Shown here: one piece after another, positions 1-5,582 of the stretch | Layout: each line of letters begins with the position of its first letter | How positions within the stretch are numbered: position 1 is the stretch's first letter | Source: Thermoplasmata archaeon | GTDB lineage: Archaea > Thermoplasmatota > Thermoplasmata > GCA-020350865 | DNA: 5,582 bases | Assembly (NCBI GenBank): GCA_020350865.1 | Contig: CP070726.1 | Coordinates: forward strand, 1,502,846 to 1,508,427 | Direction: 5' to 3' | The notes under the pieces: model-generated | Told to the model about the DNA's origin: nothing | Seen by the model: the letters and a program-made list of their open reading frames with translations, nothing else | Database searches by the model: none | Program-made: the position numbers and the translations under genes

Positions 1-2036
1 ACTATGACCTTGTCGATTTCTGAGTCAAACTCGATCCCATCATGGTCCCCGGGGCGGACCTTGGAGCTGTGGAGTTTTTTCATCATACCCTTGTACAATA
101 TCTCGTAGACAAGGGTGGATTTGCCGCTGCCCGAAACCCCGGTCACCAGGGTGAGCACCCCGATTGGTATGTGCACGTCAATATCCTTGAGGTTGTGTTC
201 GCGGCATCCATTAACCCTGATGTACCTGTCAGATATTCTTCTCCTGTCAGGAACCGCGATGGTGAGCTTTTTCGAGAGGTACTTGCCTGTGAGCGATTTG
301 GGATTGCGCTCTATTTGCTTGGGGGTGCCCCTGGCCACCACCCTGCCCCCCGAAAGACCGGCACCCGGGCCCATGTCAATGACGTAATCGGCCATCTTGA
401 TGGTGGTCTCGTCATGCTCCACCACGATGAGCGTGTTTCCGATATCACGGAGTCTGTGCAGGGTTTCTATCAGCTTTCTGTTGTCCACCTGATGCAATCC
501 AATTGAGGGCTCATCAAGAATGTACATCACACCCATGAGGTTCGAGCCTATCTGGGTGGCCAGCCTGATTCTCTGGGCCTCTCCCCCGGACAGGGTGCCC
601 GCACTCCTGGAGAGGGTGAGGTATGAAAGACCCACCTTGGAAAGAAAACCCAGTCTCTCCCTGATCTCCTTGAGAATCTGCCGGGCGATTTCCTGCTGCT
701 TTTGGGTGAGCCTCAGTTCTTTAAAGAATTCGATGTTCTGCTTGATGGACATATCAGTGATCTCGATGATGCTCTTGCCCTGTATTGATACGGCCAGGAT
801 TTTATCCTTGAGGCGTCTGCCATGGCACTTGGGGCAGGGGGAGATCCTCATGAACTTCTCCATTTCCCTGCGTCTGTAATCGGATTCTGTCTGGTGGTAC
901 AGCCGCTCCGTCTGGGGCAAAAGCCCCTCCCAGTATCCCTTGTAGGTGAACCTCGCCTCCCCGTTTCTGCTGGCGTGTCTGAATCTGATCTTCTCGTCCG
1001 AGCCGTACATCAAAGCATCGTACTGCTCCTCTGTCAGTTCCGAAACAGGTGCCATGAGGTCGAAGTCGTAGTGTTTGGCCAGTGCTGCTATGTGGACCCC
1101 CCTCCATCCGTCTATTGCATTACGGTAAACGGCAATAGCCCCTTCCGCAATACTCAGGCTCTTGTCCGGGATCATGAGGTCAGGGTCAAAATCCATCTTG
1201 ATCCCCAGGCCGTGGCATTCCTCGCAGGCCCCGAAGGGGCTGTTGAAGGAGAACATACGGGGCTGCAGCTCCTCGAATGCAGTGCCGCATTTGGGGCATG
1301 CCATCTTTGCTGAATAGATGTGCTCTTTTCCCTTCTCGTCCAGAACTACGATCAGCCCATCCGATTTGAGCAGTGCATTCTCCACTGCCTCGGCCAAACG
1401 TGTATGGTCCTTCGTATTCAGCCTGTCGATTACAATCTCAATATCGTGCTTCTTATATCTCTCTAGCTTGACTTCCTCATCGGTTCGCTGGATATGCTTG
1501 TCAATCCGCACCCTTGTATATCCTTCCTTGTTCAGATCGGAGACGAGTTTTTCGTAGGTGCCCTTCTTCTGTCTTACCACAGGAGAAAGGACAACGGCCT
1601 GGCCGCTGATATCCTCTCGTATCCTCTGGGCGATTTTCTCGGGGGACTGCACCTCTATTTTGATGCGGTGGGTTGGGCAGTGGGGCATGCCTATCCGGGC
1701 GTACAGCAATCTGAGATAATCGTAGATCTCTGTTACCGTGCCCACGGTGCTCCTGGGATTCTTGCTCGTGGTCTTCTGCTCGATGGATATGGCAGGGGAC
1801 AGCCCCTCGATTGAGTCCACATCGGGTTTGTGCATGAGAGCCAGAAACTGTCGGGCATAGGCTGATAGCGATTCCACGTACCTCCGCTGCCCCTCCGCAT
1901 ACAGCGTATCGAAGGCCAGTGTGGACTTGCCCGAGCCTGAAACTCCGGTGATGACGATGAACTTGTCCCTGGGAAACTCCACATTGATGTTTTTCAGGTT
2001 GTGCTCCCTTGCCCCCTTGATTTCAATGTTCTTCAT
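1..2036 (-). CDS. uvrA: UvrA, excinuclease ABC subunit A (3' end beyond window)
   Basis: UvrA is the dimeric DNA-damage sensor of nucleotide excision repair. It loads UvrB at lesions using two ABC ATPase modules and acts on DNA in the cytoplasm. The N-terminus [19 protein letters not shown] is typical of the family. In order: Walker [10 protein letters not shown] at residues 31-39 (K37); the [13 protein letters not shown] stretch about 53-65; the UvrB-binding and insertion region roughly 118-390; a zinc site C247/C250...C271/C274; a second CxxC pair at C401/C404 (CPKCHGRRL); ABC signature LSGGEAQR at 482-489; Walker [11 protein letters not shown] with D508/E509; VVEHDE at 538-543; and the second Walker [10 protein letters not shown] at 633-641 (K639). 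The frame stays open for 678 codons with no break. About 260 residues are missing relative to the usual ~940, including the last zinc finger and second signature motif. Start chosen at 2036 by family alignment and TATA distance; an in-frame ATG at 2060 would add eight residues (MLQYLFGR). One oddity: the usual HQRDN after Walker B reads HQVDN (V517). Identity is very secure. Confidence 0.98.
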   Translation of the reverse strand, partial: MKNIEIKGAREHNLKNINVEFPRDKFIVITGVSGSGKSTLAFDTLYAEGQRRYVESLSAYARQFLALMHKPDVDSIEGLSPAISIEQKTTSKNPRSTVGTVTEIYDYLRLLYARIGMPHCPTHRIKIEVQSPEKIAQRIREDISGQAVVLSPVVRQKKGTYEKLVSDLNKEGYTRVRIDKHIQRTDEEVKLERYKKHDIEIVIDRLNTKDHTRLAEAVENALLKSDGLIVVLDEKGKEHIYSAKMACPKCGTAFEELQPRMFSFNSPFGACEECHGLGIKMDFDPDLMIPDKSLSIAEGAIAVYRNAIDGWRGVHIAALAKHYDFDLMAPVSELTEEQYDALMYGSDEKIRFRHASRNGEARFTYKGYWEGLLPQTERLYHQTESDYRRREMEKFMRISPCPKCHGRRLKDKILAVSIQGKSIIEITDMSIKQNIEFFKELRLTQKQQEIARQILKEIRERLGFLSKVGLSYLTLSRSAGTLSGGEAQRIRLATQIGSNLMGVMYILDEPSIGLHQVDNRKLIETLHRLRDIGNTLIVVEHDETTIKMADYVIDMGPGAGLSGGRVVARGTPKQIERNPKSLTGKYLSKKLTIAVPDRRRISDRYIRVNGCREHNLKDIDVHIPIGVLTLVTGVSGSGKSTLVYEILYKGMMKKLHSSKVRPGDHDGIEFDSEIDKVI

Positions 2037-2042
2037 CCTCCC
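2037..2042 (-). promoter_or_regulatory. GGGAGG purine stretch abutting uvrA start
   Basis: The six bases directly before the uvrA ATG read GGGAGG on the minus strand, which resembles a Shine-Dalgarno core, but with no spacer at all before the start codon. A working ribosome-binding site normally sits about 5-9 bases upstream. If the transcript is leaderless, as the TATA spacing suggests, this stretch would be mostly untranscribed. It may be a chance resemblance. Confidence 0.25.
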
Positions 2043-2060
2043 AAAAAGATATTGGAGCAT

Positions 2061-2068
2061 TATTTAAA
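2061..2068 (-). promoter_or_regulatory. Archaeal TATA box of uvrA
   Basis: On the minus strand the sequence reads TTTAAATA, a good match to the archaeal TATA element. Its centre is about 28 bases upstream of the first base of the uvrA ATG at 2036. Archaeal initiation normally falls about 25-28 bases downstream of the box, so transcription would begin at or within a few bases of the start codon, giving a leaderless or nearly leaderless mRNA. This also argues against the in-frame ATG at 2060, which would be upstream of the transcript start. The assignment rests on spacing and consensus only. Confidence 0.6.
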
Positions 2069-2092
2069 GTTATCCATCGGAGGTGGGTGAAA

Positions 2093-2099
2093 GGGGGGG
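2093..2099. other. G7 homopolymer in divergent intergenic region
   Basis: Seven consecutive G residues lie about 25 bases upstream of the uvrA TATA box, following a purine-rich stretch. No gene is interrupted by the tract. It could be a protein-binding or structural element, or simply a low-complexity tract; nothing in the sequence decides between these. Confidence 0.3.
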
Positions 2100-2110
2100 T
2101 TCTCCTGGTA

Positions 2111-2156
2111 ATTTGTCTTAAATTAAACAAATATTATTAACAGCTATTACAATATT
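2111..2156. other. A+T-rich block between the divergent promoters
   Basis: This 46-base stretch is almost entirely A/T. It contains TTGT at 2113-2116 and ACAA at 2127-2130 as loose inverted arms around TTAA repeats, and two copies of the self-complementary AATATT at 2130-2135 and 2151-2156, 15 bases apart. It lies roughly midway between uvrA and the rightward operon. It could supply an alternative TATA element for the operon, or a regulator site shared by both promoters. No single box stands out and the arms are short, so it is recorded as a candidate regulatory stretch only. Confidence 0.3.
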
Positions 2157-2162
2157 GCAGCA

Positions 2163-2183
2163 GGAGGGGTAAGGGACCCCTCC
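2163..2183. repeat. Perfect 8-bp inverted repeat, candidate operator or leader hairpin
   Basis: The arms GGAGGGGT (2163-2170) and ACCCCTCC (2176-2183) are exact reverse complements separated by AAGGG. The repeat is G+C-rich in an A+T-rich intergenic region and ends 15 bases before the TATA candidate of the rightward operon. This is a typical place for an archaeal activator or repressor to bind next to the BRE/TATA. If transcription instead starts further upstream, it would form a strong hairpin near the 5' end of the leader. It is unlikely to be a terminator: both flanking genes read away from it and no T-run follows either arm. Confidence 0.6.
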
Positions 2184-2197
2184 ACCATGTTTCAAGA

Positions 2198-2205
2198 TTT
2201 ATAGA
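2198..2205 (+). promoter_or_regulatory. Candidate TATA box of the rightward operon
   Basis: TTTATAGA on the plus strand resembles an archaeal TATA element. By the spacing seen for uvrA, transcription would start near 2226-2230, giving a leader of about 20-25 bases before the ATG at 2250. The match is weaker than the uvrA box, and the A+T-rich stretch at 2111-2156 offers competing candidates. Confidence 0.4.
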
Positions 2206-2219
2206 CCCTGATATCGTGT

Positions 2220-2226
2220 GAGGTGA
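2220..2226 (+). promoter_or_regulatory. GAGGTGA Shine-Dalgarno-like site
   Basis: GAGGTGA is fully complementary to the conserved 3' end of 16S rRNA (CACCUC core). It ends 23 bases before the ATG at 2250, which is too far for a normal ribosome-binding site, and no ATG, GTG or TTG in the gene's frame occurs in between. The in-frame stop TAA at 2229-2231 blocks any earlier start. The only codon at ideal spacing in the open frame is ATC at 2232, a very rare initiator. The site may therefore be non-functional, or may mark a non-canonical start. Confidence 0.3.
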
Positions 2227-2249
2227 ATTAAATCAGAAAAGAACAACAG

Positions 2250-3245
2250 ATGATTAATAAAGACCCATACAATGAAAAACCCAATTTGAGTTATCTCGAA
2301 ATCCACGAACTTTCACATCTCCTTTTACAAAGAAGAAGTGATAACTACCCCTTTACCCATAAAAACTGGCGAGAAAGCTACTATTTCAATACAACGGACA
2401 GTAAGAGCAGGCTGAGCCTGATTACCACAATAGGGATTCTTCCCAATAAGAAAAGAAGTTCCGGATTCGTCATTATTATCCATAAAGGGAGGATTGCCCT
2501 GGCAAAACTTCTCGTCACCAGGAATATAAGTTGGCATGAAACGGACCGTTGTGGTATTGGAGGATTATCCTATCGTGTGGAGGGAATTGACTGGCGACTT
2601 TGTTATAAATCGAAAAGATGTAACTTCAACATGCTCTTCAGACCTGTGAATAAGTTCTATTCGTATAATAAGGACGATAATACGGACTCTCATAGAAATT
2701 CCAGTATGCTTTTCTCACAGCACATCGAGCAAGCGGGAATATTTTCAGGCGAAATCGAGTTAAACGGTAATAAGATTGAATTCGGTCCATCTCCCGGCCA
2801 CAGGGATCATTCCTGGGGTATTAGAAACTGGTCCTCATTAGACAGTTACTGGCTGTTTAGCGGGACCTTTGGTGAAGAATACGCATTCAACCTATGGAAG
2901 GGCTCCTCTCAAGGAAAACCTTTTCATAGCGGGTACTACTTTAAAAGGGGGAAGAACCTAGAAATATTGGCAAGCGAAATAAAGGGCCAGTACACAGGGA
3001 AAACCAAGGAGCCAAAAGGAAGCGAAATCACATTTACGGATGAGGAAGGGGTAAGACACAATGTCAAATGCCAAGTGATATGTTCTGTCCCTATTCCATT
3101 GACAAGGTGTATTGTCTATGAAACAATAGCAAGGATGGAGTTGGATAACGAGAAAGGTTTCGGCCTTCTGGAGCGTCATGTTCATGACGCCAATCCGATT
3201 CACAAGGTAAAAATCCTAGGTATCCTCCAGAAAAGAAGGATGTGA
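2250..3245 (+). CDS. CrtC/AttH-like (lipocalin-fold) protein with RDHSWG motif, function unknown
   Basis: This 331-residue protein looks cytoplasmic, with no signal peptide or membrane segment. It has the landmarks of the two-barrel proteins related to carotenoid hydratase CrtC and AttH, which I believe are now catalogued as DUF7065/DUF7064. Seen directly: an N-terminal WRESYYFNTTD (residues 40-50) followed by a strand-rich stretch with a GILPN turn; HIEQAGIFSGEIELNG in mid-protein; the hallmark GHRDHSWGIRNW at 183-194 (R185, D186, H187, W189); then an aromatic strand with YWLFSGTF; and near the C-terminus GFGLLERHVHD at about 303-313. Family relatives bind or convert hydrophobic, often isoprenoid or steroid-like compounds; no reaction is established for this protein. 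The stop codon overlaps the start of the next gene, so the two are probably translated together. Start: ATG at 2250 is the first conventional start after the in-frame stop at 2229-2231. ATC at 2232 would add six residues and has a better-placed ribosome-binding sequence. Fold family fairly sure, activity unknown. Confidence 0.85.
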   Translation: MINKDPYNEKPNLSYLEIHELSHLLLQRRSDNYPFTHKNWRESYYFNTTDSKSRLSLITTIGILPNKKRSSGFVIIIHKGRIALAKLLVTRNISWHETDRCGIGGLSYRVEGIDWRLCYKSKRCNFNMLFRPVNKFYSYNKDDNTDSHRNSSMLFSQHIEQAGIFSGEIELNGNKIEFGPSPGHRDHSWGIRNWSSLDSYWLFSGTFGEEYAFNLWKGSSQGKPFHSGYYFKRGKNLEILASEIKGQYTGKTKEPKGSEITFTDEEGVRHNVKCQVICSVPIPLTRCIVYETIARMELDNEKGFGLLERHVHDANPIHKVKILGILQKRRM

Positions 3246-5582
3246 AGGCATTGAAGTACATCGTGCCCCTCAATAGAGATACCCGATGGGATAAAAAGTC
3301 CATTGGAAGCAAGGCCTTCAACCTTCAAAAATTGATATTACTCGGAGTTAGGGTTCCACCTTGCTCGGTTGTAACTATGGATGCATTTGGGGAATCTTCC
3401 AATGGAAGAATTACAGGTAATGTGCTAAAAGAGCTCGATAGGGAATTTCCCAAATTGAGCCCTCCAATAATCGCCCGATCGTCCTCCATGGCAGAGGACA
3501 CCTCTCGAAGCTCCAAAGCGGGTGTGTTTGCCACAATTTCGGATGTTGAAACCATTTCTGAGCTCAAGGATGCGATTGAAAAGGTATGGAGCTCTGCAAA
3601 AGAAGGGGATATGGCAGTGATATTGCAGGAGCAGTTGAAACCCGACATTGCCGGGGTATTCTTTACTAGGAATCCAGTCTCGGGGGCGGACGAAGGCATA
3701 ATCGAATATGTCGAGGGGACGGGAGATGACCTGGTCTCAGGTAGAAAGAATCCAGTAAGGGTGAGTGGTAAAGACACAAGGTTCAATGAATTGGTAGATA
3801 TTGGCAACAGACTCGAATCAATGTTTGGATACCCCCTTGATATTGAATGGGCGCTGACAAAGGGTGCGTTATATATACTCCAGGCAAGGCCCATAACAGC
3901 CCTGCCCATCCCCCCGAGAGAATCCCATCCAACTTATAGTATGGTCTTGGCAGAACAGTTCTTTTCAGGTCCATCTTCACCATTGTTTTTTTCCCTGTTC
4001 AAATTTCTTTTCGAGAATTATTATGCGGGAGAAACTGCCCGGGATGTTGGGTTGGATGCCCTGCCAAAGGAACCACTTCTCATTAAACATAAAGACCATA
4101 TGTATGTTAACACCCACCCGACCGAATATTTACTCGCAAAAGCTGGTGGTCTGGGCAACTTTCAGCAACAGCTCAAGGTTCTACCAAAGGACCTAAGAGT
4201 GGAATACGAGGACCCACAGCGCAGGAACGGGCTAGGTGCACTGCACCTGCTTTTAAAGATTGCCTTTCTATTGATAAAGCGCCCCGCTCTTAGGAAATCA
4301 AAGGTTGATACTGATTACCTAAGAAAAACCGTCCCCGGGATAATAAGTGGTCTGGAAACCATTGACTTTACTCCTAAAACAAAAAATGAAATGGAGCTCC
4401 AATACCAAATACTTATAGGATTGACTATATCACACATCCGCTCTTCAAAATGGGGTCTGGCATACTGCATCATGCTTTCCAGCCTTATACAGCAGTCTCT
4501 TGAAGGGAACCACATAGAGGATTATGTATCAAAGCTGCTTTCACTGATGTCGGGTCTCTTGTATGAAAGGACAAGTGAAAGCATCAAGGAGCTTGAAGCT
4601 CTTGCGACAAAGTATCGACAAGATGAATATGTGAGTTCCACACTTAATCAAGAAATGGGTTCTTTTGAAGAATACCGCGGCAAACTTATCGAAAATTCCC
4701 AAGGCCTTCAATTTATAGAAGGATTCGAATCCATACTCTCTCGATACGGTCACAGGAGACTTGCTAGGGATTTGATTGAGCCGTCGTGGTCCGACGAGCC
4801 CATGATTCCTTTTAATATGTTAAGAAATGACATCATACATCCAAGAAAAAATAAACAATCTATAACGATCGAACAAAGCATAAAGAAAAGACAGGAAATC
4901 TTAGAAGAAATATTGAAAGAAATCCCCCTGTACAAACGACATAGATTCAAATCGAATTCCCGCTACCTGATCAGATATCTAGCATTCAGGGAATTGCAGC
5001 GTTTTTACCTTGACTTGATATTCTCAAAGATGAGGACTCTTTTTATCGACATAGGTGAATCGATGGCGCAAGAGAGAGTCATTGAAAGGAAAAATGATGT
5101 ATTCTTTCTTAAGATACGGGAAATTGAAGACTATCTAAAGGGTGGTAAAAGGGACTTGCGATACACCGCGGCATTTAGGAAAATGTCTTTCAGGGAAAAT
5201 CCCGAGAAACCAGGGCTCTACCTGCGTGATAGGGTTGATTTCAATGAAATCTCGTTCTCGGAGGCAAGCTCACTAGACGGTAATGTTGTCAAAGGTGAAG
5301 CAGTATCAGCAGGAACTTACAAGGGAAGGGTGACGGTAATAGAATGTATTGATTCCACATCCTCGATATTACCCGGTAACATATTGGTAACAAAAAGTAT
5401 CGATCCCGGCCAAACCCAGGTATTTACGTCTGCTGGGGGATTGATTTTAGAGGTTGGAGGTGTGTTATCGCATGGGGCGATTTTAGCTCGGGAGTTTGGA
5501 ATACCAACAGTTGCTCAGGTAGATCGGGCCACAAAAATATTTTCGGATGGGCAGGAGGTTATGGTGGATGGATCAAAGGGTG
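3242..5582 (+). CDS. Rifampin phosphotransferase-like PEP-utilizing enzyme (3' end beyond window)
   Basis: The frame is open for 780 codons to the window edge. Three domains are visible in Rph order. (1) PPDK/PEP-synthase-type ATP-grasp, residues 1-221: GSKAFNL with K24, RSSSMAED with R79, MAVILQEQL about 124-132, AGVFFTRNPVSG about 137-148, and IEWA...LYILQARPIT with E202, Q214 and R216. These match the ATP-binding residues of Rph. (2) A largely helical middle, about 222-680, with FSGPSSPLFF near its start, RYGHRR...EPSW (501-516) and an RxLIRYLAFRELQRFY...ERKNDVFFLKIREIEDYL stretch, all Rph-like. (3) A phosphohistidine swivel domain from about 683, with GGVLSHGAILAREFGIPTV; H744 is the predicted phosphoryl carrier. 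In Rph the enzyme moves the beta-phosphate of ATP via this His to a hydroxyl of the drug; the substrate here is unknown. PEP synthase places its swivel domain directly after ATP-grasp, which is not seen here. ATP-grasp is about 90 residues shorter than in Rph. Start GTG at 3242 overlaps the upstream stop by four bases; TTG at 3251 is an alternative. Confidence 0.9.
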   Translation, partial: MKALKYIVPLNRDTRWDKKSIGSKAFNLQKLILLGVRVPPCSVVTMDAFGESSNGRITGNVLKELDREFPKLSPPIIARSSSMAEDTSRSSKAGVFATISDVETISELKDAIEKVWSSAKEGDMAVILQEQLKPDIAGVFFTRNPVSGADEGIIEYVEGTGDDLVSGRKNPVRVSGKDTRFNELVDIGNRLESMFGYPLDIEWALTKGALYILQARPITALPIPPRESHPTYSMVLAEQFFSGPSSPLFFSLFKFLFENYYAGETARDVGLDALPKEPLLIKHKDHMYVNTHPTEYLLAKAGGLGNFQQQLKVLPKDLRVEYEDPQRRNGLGALHLLLKIAFLLIKRPALRKSKVDTDYLRKTVPGIISGLETIDFTPKTKNEMELQYQILIGLTISHIRSSKWGLAYCIMLSSLIQQSLEGNHIEDYVSKLLSLMSGLLYERTSESIKELEALATKYRQDEYVSSTLNQEMGSFEEYRGKLIENSQGLQFIEGFESILSRYGHRRLARDLIEPSWSDEPMIPFNMLRNDIIHPRKNKQSITIEQSIKKRQEILEEILKEIPLYKRHRFKSNSRYLIRYLAFRELQRFYLDLIFSKMRTLFIDIGESMAQERVIERKNDVFFLKIREIEDYLKGGKRDLRYTAAFRKMSFRENPEKPGLYLRDRVDFNEISFSEASSLDGNVVKGEAVSAGTYKGRVTVIECIDSTSSILPGNILVTKSIDPGQTQVFTSAGGLILEVGGVLSHGAILAREFGIPTVAQVDRATKIFSDGQEVMVDGSKG

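Noticed and set aside
42..1984. Several open frames of 80-160 codons antisense to or out of frame with uvrA
   Set aside because: The uvrA frame on the minus strand is continuous and carries every family motif; the other frames show no recognisable domains and are by-products of its composition.
2087..2140. 17-codon GTG mini-frame behind GGAGGTG at 2079-2085
   Set aside because: The spacing to the start is only one base, the G7 tract lies inside it, and the peptide has no recognisable character; probably chance.
2163..2183. Hairpin as an intrinsic terminator
   Set aside because: No T-run follows on either strand and both neighbouring genes are transcribed away from it.
2250..3245. Calling the gene crtC (carotenoid 1,2-hydratase)
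   Set aside because: Only the fold-level resemblance and the RDHSWG motif are shared; there are no carotenoid genes nearby and many uncharacterised families have this motif.
2325..4950. Minus-strand open frames of 66-194 codons opposite the rightward operon
   Set aside because: They lie entirely within two well-supported genes with recognisable motifs and have no convincing start signals of their own.
3242..5582. Calling the gene ppsA (PEP synthase)
   Set aside because: The swivel domain does not follow ATP-grasp directly but comes after a helical region of about 460 residues, and no PEP-binding barrel is visible in the window.
1..5582. CRISPR arrays, tRNA or rRNA genes, insertion sequences
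   Set aside because: No regularly spaced direct repeats, cloverleaf-like sequences, rRNA motifs or transposase reading frames were seen on either strand.

Overview
The window holds three protein genes in two divergent transcription units: a partial uvrA reading left off the window, and a tightly coupled two-gene operon reading right off the window. The DNA looks archaeal. Both promoter-like elements are TTTAAATA/TTTATAGA-type TATA boxes, and the uvrA box lies at the distance from the ATG expected for a leaderless transcript. Arg codons are mostly AGG/AGA, and a GGTGA-type ribosome-binding sequence is present. A euryarchaeal or Thermoplasmatota-like lineage would fit, but there is no rRNA or diagnostic marker gene here, so this is inference and a bacterium is not strictly excluded.

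Region 1-2036 (minus strand) encodes the first 678 residues of UvrA, the damage-recognition ATPase of nucleotide excision repair. The frame is uninterrupted and all expected motifs up to the second Walker A are present. The C-terminal quarter or so lies beyond the left edge.

Region 2037-2249 is the divergent intergenic region. It contains the uvrA TATA box, a G7 tract, an A+T-rich block, a perfect 8-bp inverted repeat and a TATA candidate for the rightward operon.

Region 2250-5582 (plus strand) carries two genes joined by a GTGA start/stop overlap. The first is a 331-residue protein of the CrtC/AttH-like, lipocalin-fold type with the hallmark RDHSWG motif. The second has the domain order of rifampin phosphotransferase (ATP-grasp, long helical substrate domain, phosphohistidine swivel domain with an SHGAILARE motif), but its ATP-grasp domain is unusually short. 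It is cut by the right edge, probably only a few residues before its end.

The coupling suggests that the two products act on the same, probably hydrophobic, small molecule: one binding or converting it, the other phosphorylating it through a His intermediate. This pair is the most interesting item in the window. Its substrate cannot be read from the sequence. The operon is visibly richer in A+T than uvrA, so it may be an accessory or transferred unit beside a housekeeping repair gene.
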